From NCBI GenBank assembly GCA_025200525.1, contig CM045761.1, positions 60,606,009-60,670,008 on the forward strand: 64,000 nt of DNA, read 5' to 3'. The first letter of the stretch is position 1. Each line of letters starts with the position of its first letter. This DNA is from Camellia lanceoleosa (taxonomy: Eukaryota > Streptophyta > Magnoliopsida > Ericales > Theaceae). Position numbers and translations under genes: made by a program. Shown here in pieces: positions 34,199-45,883 of the stretch. Under the pieces are notes generated by a model. It ran no database searches and was not told the origin of the DNA. It was given only the letters and a program-made list of their open reading frames with translations.

Positions 34199-34935
34199 TT
34201 ATTTTTTGGACTTCAGCTTCAACCACTTGATTTCTCTGAAATAATTCTTTGAAGCTTTCCTACCCATAGGCCTTTTACCCCTTGCAGAGACATTGCCCTT
34301 ACTGACAGTTAGATTGTTACCAACACTTGGACTGGTGTCATCTTCAAGAGAAACGCAGTTATTCATAGGGAAATCGGGGGCTGAATTAGGGAAAAATAGT
34401 GTAGGTATCCTTGACTTCACCGTGTTCGTAGGTGCTACATCTTGCCACCTGATATTATTTTGCAAAATTGACCAACAATGGTTAAAAGCAAAATGTTTCT
34501 TTTCATCTTGATGGTACAAAAGTTTTGCTTGAAGCATTTGTATCAATAAAACATTAAATTATTTATTATTTAATTTCTATATGAGACGAAATAAAATAAA
34601 ATAAAAAACTAACGTAATAAATGAAGATGAAATCTTACTAGATCAACTTGAGACATCCCACTTGGGTGTAGATTTTCGACTTGCGCTAAATATCCACGAA
34701 ATTTGTTAGAATATTTCATGGTTGTACCCCATTGAGATTTGATAGAAATTTGTGTTCTTGACTGATCATTCTGAAGGGAGCAATAATTTTCATAAATTCT
34801 CCCCCAAAAGTAAGTATAAGATTGTGAATTGCCAACAATTGGGTCTTCAGAAATGTGACACCAAGCTTTACAAAGTGCCATATCTTCAGCAATGGTGAAT
34901 GATTTTCCTCTTTTTATTTTTGATGAACCTTCCAT
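34199..34935 (-). CDS. SANT/Myb-like (NAM-associated type) second protein of the Harbinger element
   Basis: The DNA-binding helper that PIF/Harbinger transposases need for nuclear entry and end recognition. The first part (34935-34639) starts MEGSSKIKRGKSFTIAEDMA and has the Trp-spaced SANT-type helices (ALCKAWCHISEDP, FWGRIYENY, SIKSQWG). The second part (about 34546-34199) contains FAFNHCWSILQNN and the RPMGRKASKN motif of NAM-associated proteins. A donor (CTA|GTAAG) ends the first part at 34639; I could not place the acceptor exactly, so the junction near 34546-34560 is approximate. It faces the transposase, ends converging. No stop interrupts either part. Confidence 0.7.
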
Positions 34936-35165
34936 ACTGATTGTGTAAAGAAAATATAAATAAAAATGTAATTTAGAAAGTTTATTGTGAAATGAAATTG
35001 AGTAAAAAGAGAGAAAAAAAGGTTTGTATTTATAGAAAAAAAAAGAGTCATTTTTTTATAGCCGTTTTAACATAAAAATAGGACCGTTTATATCCGTTGT
35101 GGATATGTTTCACTTATGTTTTTATTTAATTTTTATTTTTTTTAATGAATTAAGTAGCACACTTG

Positions 35166-35206
35166 GATCTCAGCCGTTGGATTGTTATTAATCAACGGCT
35201 GAGATC
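35166..35206. repeat. 41-bp hairpin with CAGCCGTTG arms
   Basis: GATCTCAGCCGTTGGATT (35166-35183) is followed after six bases by its near-perfect complement (35190-35206). It lies inside the Harbinger element, in the noncoding right part. Confidence 0.65.
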
Positions 35207-35399
35207 AATCATCTGTCTGTGTGTCTTTATCCTCTCATCTTTGTGTCTTTGCCCATTGAACAAAATAGCACACTTTGCTCCGTCTGTGTCTCAATCCTCT
35301 CATCTCTCTTTATCACTCTCTTCCATCACTGTTGCCTCTATCTCCTTCACTCGTACCGTCTTCATCTCTCTCTCCCTGGTTCTTATATTCTCTCTCCCC

Positions 35400-35720
35400 T
35401 GTTTCTCGGATTAGTGAAGATCAGAGAGAGAGAGAGAGCTTCGGATCAACTTCATCACTCTCTTCAGATTAGTGAAGATGAGAGAGAGAGAGAGCTTTGG
35501 ATAAACTTCATCTTCGTCTTCGGATCTTTGAGATTCGGATAAACTTTATCTTCAGATCAATGATTTTCAGATCGATGAGACTTTCTCTCATCTTCATCTT
35601 CGGATCGATGAAACTCTCTTATCTTCATCTTTGAATCAATCTTCTCTTATCCACCCCCTATCTTCTCTCATTCGAAGCGCTCTCTCTCTCTCTCTCTCTC
35701 TCTCCTTCTCTAGAACCATC
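35400..35720. repeat. AG/CT-rich repeats and a duplicated 60-bp segment
   Basis: Two copies of a segment starting GATTAGTGAAGAT, then an AG run, then CTT(C/T)GGAT (about 35410-35465 and 35465-35525), followed by CT runs to 35702. Low complexity; no gene. Confidence 0.5.
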
Positions 35721-36154
35721 ATTAGATCATCCACCTATCCTTATCCCTCGAAACCCTAAAACTCCCTCATCCACCTATCATTTGAAGTCGTAGCCCCCAT
35801 CTTTAACCCTCTTCTCCAACCTCAATGGTCACAGTATTTCAATTTGGCTTTCTGAAGAAGATGAATATTAGAGAAATTAGTGTAAATTCGGCTTTCAAAT
35901 CCAGGTATTTTTCTTCCAAAACTCATAATGGATTATTTGAGAAATTAATTTGAGATTATTTATGTTGGTATTTCTGTTGATATTGTTGAAATTTTTTAAA
36001 TCTGTTGGTATTTCTGAAATCTGTTGATTTGTTAATATTGCTGAAATTAATTTGGTATTGTTGTTGGTATTTCTGAAATTTATTGATATTCTTGTTCATA
36101 TTGCTGAAATTTTTGAAGATGAATTTGGTATTGCTAAAATTCAGTATTGAAGAT

Positions 36155-36281
36155 ACTCATAGTTCCCTGATTATTGAAGACATGATTGGTCGTAGTGTGA
36201 TGAGAGACTAGTATCTCTCTGTTTTGTATCTGGGACTTGTTCCTTGTTTTGCTTTAGTTTCCAATGAATAAAAAAAAAAAG
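36155..36281 (+). mobile_element. Poly-A retroposed fragment (5'-truncated LINE tail or processed transcript)
   Basis: 127 bp ending in a TGAATAAAAA-type tail with about 11 A's, flanked by an 18-bp direct duplication with one mismatch (36137-36154 and 36282-36299; core AGTATTGAAGAT). Long TSD plus 3' poly-A is the signature of LINE-driven target-primed insertion. The source is not recognised. It lies inside the Harbinger element, so it is younger than it. Confidence 0.65.
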
Positions 36282-37302
36282 AAATTTAGTATTGAAGATG
36301 ATTAATTTGGTATTTGCTGAAATTCAGACATTCTGGAATTCATTTTGATTAATTTGTGATGATTTCTGTTTTAAACAACATGGTGAATTTCATTTCTTTT
36401 ATAAAAAACTTCAAGCATTCTGAAAAATCCCAACTGAAAAGGAAGGAGGGAAGGAAGGAAACAATTTCATTTTGGGTGACTTAGCAGATTTGGCAGCTGT
36501 CAAAGTAGTTCCCAAATTTGGCACATGATTTGGCAACTGTTATAGCATGCCATTGGATAAGCCAAGATTGCCTAAGCTGCTATATTATGGCTTTGGCAGC
36601 TGATTTAGCCATCCATTGGAGATACTCTAACACAATTAACAATTTTGAATCAACTATTTTTGCTTCGAATAAACAGTCTACATTTTCCGAAGTATAGAAA
36701 CTTCCCTTAAGGATTGCACTGTTTTATTCTAAAAAAGTGATTCCATTTGTGTCCTTCACTGCTTAACCAAATATTGGTTTTATGTCACTTCAAAGTCTAG
36801 AACAAACAAATTCCAACTGCAAAGTATTTCAAATTTTACTTTGAACGATTTTACTTTCAACAAGAAACCTAAAAGTAGATCTTTAATCCTCTTGAAGTAA
36901 ACAAATACCTGAGCACTCTTGTACTCTTAGGTATGAAATGTGCTTCAAAGTCAACTTCCTACTTTCGAAGCTCTAGCTGGATGTTTGTCACCTGATTTTG
37001 AAGCCAAAGCTTGGTTTCGAAGCCAAATATTTGATTTCAAAGCCAATATAAGTATTTGAGATACATTTCCCTCTCAAATTATCAACATTGAGAGAAACTT
37101 TTTGCATTCATACCTTCAGTACTTCTTTATGAATTCTACCCATTTAAAACGATTCGGTATTTTTCGGACATAAAGATTTAAAAACCCTTTTATTTCGTGC
37201 TTTTAATTCACTTGCTCGCCCAATACACAAACCCTTCATCTCTATTGACTTCTCTTTTCCCTTACCATCTTTCTTTACTTCGTTTTCTGAAAACTCCTGT
37301 CA

Positions 37303-40064
37303 GTGGCTTCTTCCTCCTTGAAGATACCAGTCGCGGATCGTGTGAGTCCATTTGTAGCCTTAAAAAGGATTATTGCCGAGGAGTGTGAGAAATACAAGGC
37401 TGGTGAGAAAAATTCTATTGATGGGTGCATCTTCATTCCCCGTCACCATGAACAACAAGAATATGTGCTTGGGCCTGTTTTTAAAGAGATCCCCACTGAG
37501 CTTTTAGCTCTGTATCCGCGTCTGGGGGATCATTGCCTCCTTTATGAAGGCGGTCTTAATTGGGGAAGCTGGAAGATGAACCGATCCTATCGCTGCTGGC
37601 CCACAGTAAGGCCAGAATGGGAAGAATGGTATGATCGAGTCGTCCCTACTAGGACACTAGATCTTCAGGAGTTTTGTTTCTTCAACGTCCTTTAATTGTC
37701 CAGGTTTACCATTTCAGAGGACCTATTTTTAATATCTGCTGCTTTTTGTTTTTGGAATTCTGCTTTCAATTTAGATGTGTGATGATGGCTCCTACTGTCC
37801 TTGACATTTGTCATCTGTTAAGATTATCCCCTATTGGTACTCCCATTGGTCTAGACTATCCTGACCTCAAAACCCCTTTTTCTTCCCCTCCTCCGAACTT
37901 ATCTTATAGTGACTTTGTCAAGGTTGAGAACAAAAGAGAAGGCCATGTGACTGATAGAGAATTCTTTTTTTTTTATTGTATTGGCTTTGCAAATTCCTCT
38001 TTTGTACTTCTTCTCAGAGAATCATTTCTGAATTTGTCCCTCTTGCCAAGGCCTTTGTTTTGCATAAAAAGGTGGCCTTAGCTCCATATGTTTTGGGTCA
38101 TGTCTATAGAGCTTGTCCATCTTTTGTGAAAAACCTATGGATGCCAATCAAGGAGGCCCATTTTGGATACTCCAACTCTGACTTTTTGCATGCTTCACTG
38201 ATTTATAGTCTAAATGTTTAAAGTTTTTAATTCCAAATCCTACCACTCATAGTATGAAGTTAGCCAACGTTTCAGTTTATCCTTTCAACTTCGCTTTCTA
38301 CTTTTCTTTCTTTCACTAACTCCCAGTTTCCCCTTCTTCTCACACCTTCTGCCTCTTCGAAGCTACCAATATTGGCCCAGCCTGGTTGAGGACCTTATTG
38401 AGTGATAGGTCTTGCTCTAGGCCTCAGCACAAAAACATATAGGCTTCTATTTTGATCCCAATGGAACTATTCATTGGTACTATAAACCCCAGAGCTTATA
38501 AGTGCATCTTTGAGCCCTATTACCCTGCCTAATATGCTAGGCAATTTGGACTCTCACAGGGGGTTGCTATCCCTCTCTTCAGTCAGTCCAATTTAAACCT
38601 TGCCAGCAGAGATTTGTTGGTTCCAAGATTCAGATTAGAAGAAGCAACTTCCATGTTTTTCCAAGATCTAATTGATTTTGAGTACCTACCCTTCATACCT
38701 CAAAGCAATACACTAAAAAGGTACCAGAACTGGTGGATGGCCAATATGGAGGTGCATCTGGCCATTTTTCCTCAAGATCTATTAATGGTACTAGACGTGT
38801 CTCAAGCCAAGTCTAAAAGGATTAGAGTTGTTACTTCATCCACTGCTCATGCTACCCCAGTTCATACCCCTGCTACTACAAAGTCTGCTCCTGTTCCCTC
38901 ACCTCTTCCTAGAGTTACTTGAGCTACTTCGAAGAAAAGTATGCACTTCTGCTTCTTTTCTTTTCTTCTTCTTTATGATACTTTTGCTTTTTACTTATAG
39001 TTCCTTCTTTGGTGCAAGTGGCGTAGGCGCCTCACAGGGAGACTCTCCTCAAAGAACTCAAGCTTTAAATCTCCTCCAGAGCAAGCAAAAGCAACAAAAG
39101 AAAAGAAAGCTTTTGCTTGACCCTGAAGAAGAGGTACCTGAGGCTCACGTGGAAGAAGAGGAAGCAGAAAAAGAGCAAGAGACACTATTAAAAAGAAAAA
39201 AGAAAATGACACTTTCTCTCTCTGATTTCACTGGGGACCTCATTCATGAAGCATCTGCTAAAGCAGTGGAAACGGAACACTCTAAAGAAACCATTGTGTT
39301 CCAGAGGGCTAAGAAGAGGAGACAACAACAAATGCTTAGGGATGAAGCTGCTGCTAATGCACTCCAAAGAGAAACTGCAAGGAGACAACAAACTGCTGAA
39401 CATTATACCTTTCGCAGTTCTCCCACCATTGTTACCACTTCTGAACCTAGTAATTTCCTTTTGTGTCTATAATTTCCTTTCTCAAGGTTTGATACTGAAA
39501 CTTAACATTGCTTTGTATTTCTTCTTTTGCAGCAACAACTATTCTACCTAGGACTTCTTCAGTTTTAACTGAAGTTGAAAGACTGTTAGAAGCACCCTTA
39601 AAAGGAACAAAAAGATTGGCACTAAAGTGCCTCAAAGTGTAGAGCCTATTCAGGCAATATTCCCACTCTCTGGTTCTACATTTTTCACATCTTTTGTGAG
39701 GCAAAGCATTCTTATATCCTTATCCTTCGGCTTGACTTCATACCTTCCTCTTCTAACCTTTAAATCAACCCAATTTATTCTCCCTGCAATCCTTGCTGCT
39801 CTTTCCCCTCCTGAGGAGATCCCAGTTATTACGTCATCTCTAGTGATAACTGATTTTCTCAAAGAAGATATTGGTAGCTCACCAGTTCTTTGTCCACTAT
39901 CCCTACCCAACTTCAGTCCCTCTTCTCTTGACCTACTGGTAGCCAGGACTATGGAAACTGCTAGGGACATTTCATCCTCCTCTCCTATCCCTATGCAGCC
40001 ATCTCTTCCGTCTACTAGAGCCCTTTCTTCATCCACATTCTCTAATTCCAAGAACATACTCTGA
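37303..40064 (+). pseudogene. Opposite-strand plant mobile domain (PMD) gene of Tat2, frameshifted
   Basis: Runs against gag-pol in the slot between integrase and the 3' LTR. It begins MASSSLKIPVADRVSPFVAL (37303) and contains PMD features: EWEEWYDRV, then FLISAAFCFWNSAFNLDV, MMAPTVLDICHLLRLSPIG and KVALAPYVLGHVYR. These blocks lie in different frames, with breaks near 37785 and at the T run around 37970, so it is a pseudogene. The 3' part (39010-39455) is Lys/Glu-rich with basic clusters such as KRKKKM and RAKKRRQQQ (possible nuclear signals, coiled coil), then an intron ending TTTGCAG at about 39532. PMDs occur in host silencing factors (MAIL1/MAIN family) and in transposons. This gene is unrelated in sequence to the antisense gene of Tat1. 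Confidence 0.65.
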
Positions 40065-40079
40065 TGGTACTGCTAAGGA

Positions 40080-41527
40080 ACTAACTGATCCTGGCATCTC
40101 ACTCTCAAGGACTTGATGTTAATTTCTACAGGTAACACTGTATCATGCCCATATATTAAGGCATAAGGAGTAACTCCTATACTTGATCTTGAAGAAGTCC
40201 TATAAGCCCATAATACATCCAATAGTAAGTTATGTCAATCCTTGGGATTGTCTTCCACAACTCTCTGTATTCCTTTTTTCAAAGACTTATTGGATGATTT
40301 TGCCTGACCATTTGCTTGTGCATAATAGGGGGTAGAATTAACGAGGCTAATTCCAAACATTGCCACAAAAGATTTTACCATCTTCCCGTCAAATACAGTC
40401 CCATTATCTACAGTTATGGTCTGTGGGATGCCAAACCTGTGGATCAGATCTTTAATGAATCCAATAACTTCAGTTTGGTCTACAACCTTATATGGTTTAG
40501 CTTCGACCCACTTAGTAAAGTAGTCAGTGGCCACTAAGATGAAATAATGATGCTTCAAAGAGGGTGAATGTATTTTTCCTATCATATCCAGAGCCTATTC
40601 TCTAAATGGCCAAGGCTTCATAACTGCATGCAAATCAGTTATTGGTACATGTCTTACCGTGGCATGCTTTTGGCATGCTTGGCAACCTTTAGCATACTCT
40701 ATACAACCCAGGCTAATAGTAGAAATGTTTTCGAAGTAGCTATCTCATCTTCACTCCAGGCTAATAAGCACCACAGATGCCTTTATGAACTTCAGCCATG
40801 GCTGTGAATGCCTCATTTGGCCCTAAGCATTCTAATAACAACCCATCTGCTCCCCTTTCGTAAAAAGCATTACCATACACTATGTATTGCATAAATTGTA
40901 ATTTGATCTTTTTGCTGGCTTTCGAAGATGGGCCAGTTAGGTACTACATTATTGAATATCTCCAATCTTGGTCTTGTAAGTCATTATGATTGACTTCTAG
41001 CACCACATTCTTTTTAGTTAAGGATGGTATTACTTTTTGATATGTTGCTTGACTTATATTCATTTGAGTGTTATTCATTCTCTTGAAATTTGAAACTTTC
41101 TGAGCCACATCATTGGCTTTGTTATTCATGAATCTTGGGATATAAGTCACATTTGCTATCTGAAACTGAGAAAGCAAATGTAATGCAATAACATAGTATG
41201 ACAACATGCTTACACTTTGACATTTGAAAATTCTTTTCACTTGATTAACCACCAATTGAGAATCCCCAAATATATCAACTGCATGAGCTTATAATCCAAT
41301 AAGTATTTCTAGTCCCATTATTAAAGTTTCATATTCAACTTGATTATTAGAACAGTTAATTTCATCAACTCTAAAACCATGTGTAGTTTCTACCCTCTGT
41401 GGTGACTTAATCACCACACCAATTCTAGTTAGACCGTTGGCTTTTGATCCATCAAACCACATTTGCCATGGCTCAATGTTAACCATACCAAGATACATTA
41501 TTTCTTGGCTTTTTATTTAACATGGAT
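40080..41527 (-). pseudogene. pol: Tat2 pol, 3' part: second RNase H and integrase, mutated
   Basis: The archaeal-type RNase H begins MWFDGSKANGLTRIG (about 41465) and continues through GDSQLVVNQ to about 41050, with stops. The integrase core (40585-40235) keeps the first aspartates (DMIG and VDNGTVFD), but the catalytic glutamate is replaced: the motif reads GQAKSSNK where Tat1 has GQAEASNK. Weak integrase similarity (VLWAYRTSSRSS) continues after a stop to about 40090, where the antisense gene ends. The 2.5-kb solo LTR at 41528-43994 separates this part from the rest of pol. Confidence 0.8.
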
Positions 41528-43994
41528 TGTCACGACCCAAACCCAGCCCTATGGGTTTAGTATCAGAATCGCCAAGAATCCAAGATTACCAAGGCCCGCT
41601 AATAAAGAATACAAGAAAACAGAGTATTGGCGAAGCCAATACAGTAAGTAAATATTGTCCAATGAGCTGTGACAGTCTGTATGCCAAAAATATTTTTCAT
41701 ACATGTATGCAGTCAGAGACAAACCAGTATATACATCATATATATTCGTTCAGTACAGGGACTTAATCCCTATTAAACAGTACAGTAACAGTCTATACAG
41801 TATTACAAAAACAGTCCAAGACAGACGGGAAAATACAACACCCCTAGCCATAGTATGGCAAACTCGGAACCTCGCAGTGAGGCACTTAGGCTGGCTTGAC
41901 AAAACTGGAGTCACCCCGATGCTCCTAGCTACGGTCTGGTGCCTGAGCACCTACATATATATATATATATATATGAGCAGTGAGCTAAAGCCCAGTGAAT
42001 AACATAAAGCGTAAAGGGGTTTAGAATGAATGTCCTTACAGTAATGAAAACAGTTCAATTCAATCAGTATATCGAAGAGTTCAAGACAAGAAATCATATG
42101 TGGTACATCCATTAGCATGACAGTAACAGTAGGTCTTAAAAGACCGAACAGTAATGATGGCCATAAATCAGTAAACAGTAATGGTTTCGACGAGGGAACC
42201 GACAGAGATCTCAGATCAAGAATAAGAAATGAGGTGCTAAGGATGCCACAGTACAGTTCAGAAATAAAGGACATACATTCATTCAGTAATCAATATCAGT
42301 TCAGTAAACAGTTCAGTTTAGTGTCCAGAAAAATAATCATTTGAACATATCTTTACACAATTGTTACTCACAGAGTTTTGGGCTACAGTAGGCTGGGGCG
42401 TCTCCTCGAAATGCCAACCCTAAATAGTAAACAGATTGAACACACACTAAGCTTCATAGTTAGGAAAGATAATGACTTAATCCCTAAATTTGCCTTGATG
42501 TATTCTACATCTGTATCCTCTTAAAGATGGCTTAAATATGCCCTAGGAATGCCTAGGATGGAAAGAGGATGCAAAGATACACTTTTAAACACTTAACAAA
42601 ATTTTCTGAAAACAGGGGTCTCGCTCGAGCGAGGCTTTCTTCGCTCGAGCGGACATGCAAACAAAGGGGTTTCGCTCGAGCGTAGATTCCGCTGCCGAGC
42701 GATCAAGCGTGACAAGAAAATCTTTGGATGCTCAGATTTTACGCTCGATGCTCGCTCGAGCGTGAGACACAGCTCTTCGCTCGAGCGTGGGTCCCTTCAC
42801 TCGAGCGTACGCCTGCGTGCACCAAGATGCTGAGAGCTTGAAATTTACGCTCGAGCCATCATTCCCTCGCTTGAGCGGATCTTAGAAGAAACGATTGTCG
42901 CTCGAGCGTAGAATCCTTCGCTCGAGCGTAGAAGCCAAATTCTGAAATTTCCAGATTTGCTTTCCAAGCTCAAACCAAGCATTCCTAAGCTCAAAATTCG
43001 ACCTCTTGGGCCCAAATTCTGGAGAACACATCCAAACTCAATATAAAACAAGTTTGAAAGCTCAATTTGTGGATTTAAGGCCCAAGGGTGAATCAATTAA
43101 ATCCAAATTCAAACCCATTTTTCATGAACATGGAGAATATGCAAACATGCATGGATTCAAACCAAATTTAACCTTCAAAGCTTGCTCAAATGAGCTCATT
43201 CTTTTCAAAACAAGTTGAAAACATGGACTTAAGCTTAATTATGAACATGCATGTGACAATTTGCTATGAAATCAACTCAAAATTCATCAATACACACATG
43301 CATGCATGAAATGAGTCCTAATCCAACATGCTAGAACTAATTCATGGCTTAACTCTCAAATTTGGCATGAATCCTACAAGAATCAACCTTAAGGACATCA
43401 ATGAGGGGTTGGAATTCATACCTAAGTCTTTAATTAGGAGAATACAAGCTCAAGTTTGCAATTTAGTCTTCAATTCCACCAATTGACAAGCAAAATTCAA
43501 GATGAAACACTTTCCTTGCTCACTCTCTCTCTAAGGTCGGTTGAGGCAAGGAATAGAGCTGAGGAAATGTTTTAATTCAAGTGTGATGAAGCTCAACAAT
43601 AAGAATAAACTAAGGCCCACTCAATGGCAATTCCGTAAATAAGGCAACTTATATGTTTAGCTTATTTTAATCTAATTTAATCATACCTAATCACATTTTA
43701 GATAAGTATACCATTAAATCACAAAAATTCTACTGATCATGAAACACTAAACAATTTCCAGTTTGGCCGCCGATAAGGCCTTCAATTTGCAATTTAAACA
43801 TAAAAACACGAACAGATAATCAAATAATCAAAAAGATAAAAATGCAATACAATAGATATGCTCATCAAATCCAGTTCGGTTCAATCGGTCAGTTCGATTA
43901 CTTGATTGGTTCAATTATCACCATAAGCAATCCGGTTTAGCGAATCGTGAGGTAATTCAGTAATTTATCGGTAAACAGTATGGGGGTTGTTACA
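41528..43994 (-). mobile_element. Solo LTR, 2467 bp, inserted in Tat2 pol
   Basis: Minus strand begins TGTAACAACCCCCATACTG and ends GGGTTTGGGTCGTGACA; the TSD TGGAT flanks it (41523-41527 and 43995-43999). No internal domain or second LTR. At 42620-42930 it carries about seven perfect copies of the palindrome CGCTCGAGCG plus several near-copies. An AT microsatellite lies at 41953-41974. Confidence 0.85.
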
Positions 43995-43999
43995 TGGAT

Positions 44000-45674
44000 G
44001 ATCTGCCAAGAAATTGGATAAAACTTGTCCTTTTACTACTTTTTGGGGAACATATTCTAGATGAAATTCTGATAAAGCTAGTATCCATTTGTCAATTCTT
44101 CCTCTCAACATAGGTCAAGATAACATATACTTAACTAAATCCGTGGTTGCAATTACCAAGACAGTTGTAGGCAAAAGATAGTATCTTAGTTTCATTGCAG
44201 CAAGATACAATGCAAGGCACAACTTTTCTACAACTGAATATTTACATACACAAGAATTTAAGAACCTACTAAAGTAACAAACTGCTTGCTCTTTGCCTTT
44301 TTCATTGTCCTGGGCCAAGAAAACTCTCAATGAATTTTCCGTTGCAGCAATGTTCAACTTCAAAGACTTATCACTCTTTGGTGGCGTCAGCACTGGAGGC
44401 TTAGTCAAGTAGGCTTTAATTCTTTCGAAAGCAATTTGATGCTCTAGCGTCCAGACAAACTCCTCTTCATCTTTCAACCTTAATAAGGAAGAAAATCCTT
44501 TAGTTTTTCCTACAGTGTTAGAAATAAATCTTCGAAAAAAATTAACCCGTCTAAGGAATTTTTATACTTCTTTCTTACTTGATGGAAGCTTGGCTTCAAT
44601 GATGGCTTTGGCTTTATTTTGATCAATCTGTATTCACTTCTTGTGCACTACATAGCCCAAGAAGTTTCTAGCTGGTACACCAAAAGCACATTTGAGAGGA
44701 TTAAGCTTCAACTTGAACTTTCTCATTCTTTCGAAAGCTACTTCCAAGTGAAACAAATGTTCCTCCATGGATTGGGACTTCACTATAATGTTATCAATAT
44801 AACACTTTAAATATCCTCCAATGAGATCATGAAAGAAATTGTTCATAGCCCTTTGATATGTAACCCCAGCATTCTTTAGGCCAAATGGCATTTTAATCCA
44901 TTCGAATGTGCCAATGTTCCTAGGACATCTGAATGCTATCTTATAGATATCTTCTTCTGCAATGCAGATTTGGTTATAACCAGAATGCCCATCCATCATT
45001 GATAAAATCTTGTGCCTTGATGAACTAGCCACCAATAAATCTACTATGGGTAAGAGGTACTCATCTTTTGGAGTTGCTAAATTTAGGTTTCTAAAATTGA
45101 TGCATACTCTCATTTTACCATTTTTTTTAACCACAAGCACAATATTGGATAGCCATTCAACATATCTAGCTATTCTAATAAAGCCTACCTTAAGAAGCCT
45201 AAGAATTTCCTCATTAATCTTCTGAATCACTTCAAGACTCATCCTTCTTAGTTTCTGCTTATATGGCTTGAAATTTGGCTTCATAGGAAGTCTATGTTCC
45301 ACTAATGACCTATCCAACATTGGCAGTTCATTATAAGATCATGCAAAACAATTTTTATATCTCTTTAAGACCATCAACAACTGGTCCCTATCAAGAGCAC
45401 TTAACCAAGCACTGATGTAGGTGGGTTGCTGTGTAGAACCTTTCCCTAAATTAACTTTTTCCAAGTGGTCTTGTATTTGAGAACTCACTAATGCTTCTTT
45501 TTTTATTTCTTCTGTCTTCGAAGCAATTTCTTTGCTTTGTTCTGCTCCCATTTTCTCTGATTCAACATCTTTTCCCTCCTCCTCATAGACAAAGTCTGTC
45601 CACAAGGCTTTTTCCTCCTGTGTTTTTTGGACTTTTGTTTTGATGTCCAATGCATAATATTTATCAAAGATCAA
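44000..45674 (-). pseudogene. pol: Tat2 pol, central part: reverse transcriptase and RNase H, active site mutated
   Basis: The reverse transcriptase (45320-44634) shows VVKKNGKMRVCINFRNLN, a PFGLKNAGVTYQRAM block and, at the active site, YIDN where YIDD (or YVDD) is required, so the enzyme would be dead. RNase H (44477-44115) shows WTLEHQIAFERIKAYLT and LAATE-like catalytic context. Stops separate the two parts. The N-terminal extension 45674-45339 is the linker after protease. Confidence 0.85.
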
Positions 45675-45883
45675 AGGTCAAAGGTCTGACCTGTTGTTGT
45701 TTATGCTTACAGCCAACTACCATGGCTTTCTTCTCTTATTCCTGAACCTTTTGGACTATTGCTTTTCAGTCCAATGTTGTGAACTTGACTAAAGCTAAAG
45801 GTCTAGCTTCTTGGGTTTCATCTTCTTGCTTACAACCAAGCATCATTATCATCTTTGATGGCGAATTCTTCATCAGCACTCTT

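Larger units (their letters stand above)
31600..36627 (+). mobile_element. PIF/Harbinger DNA transposon, 5028 bp, recently autonomous
   Basis: It begins GAGCATCTCCAA and ends with the complement of GAGTATCTCCAATGG, with TAA on both sides (31597-31599 and 36628-36630), the 3-bp target of this superfamily. It carries both proteins such elements need: a DDE transposase on the plus strand and a SANT/Myb-like protein on the minus strand, facing each other. The first about 230 bases match the left end of the deletion derivative at 59128-59977. A minisatellite, a 41-bp hairpin and a retroposed tail also lie within it. Confidence 0.85.
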
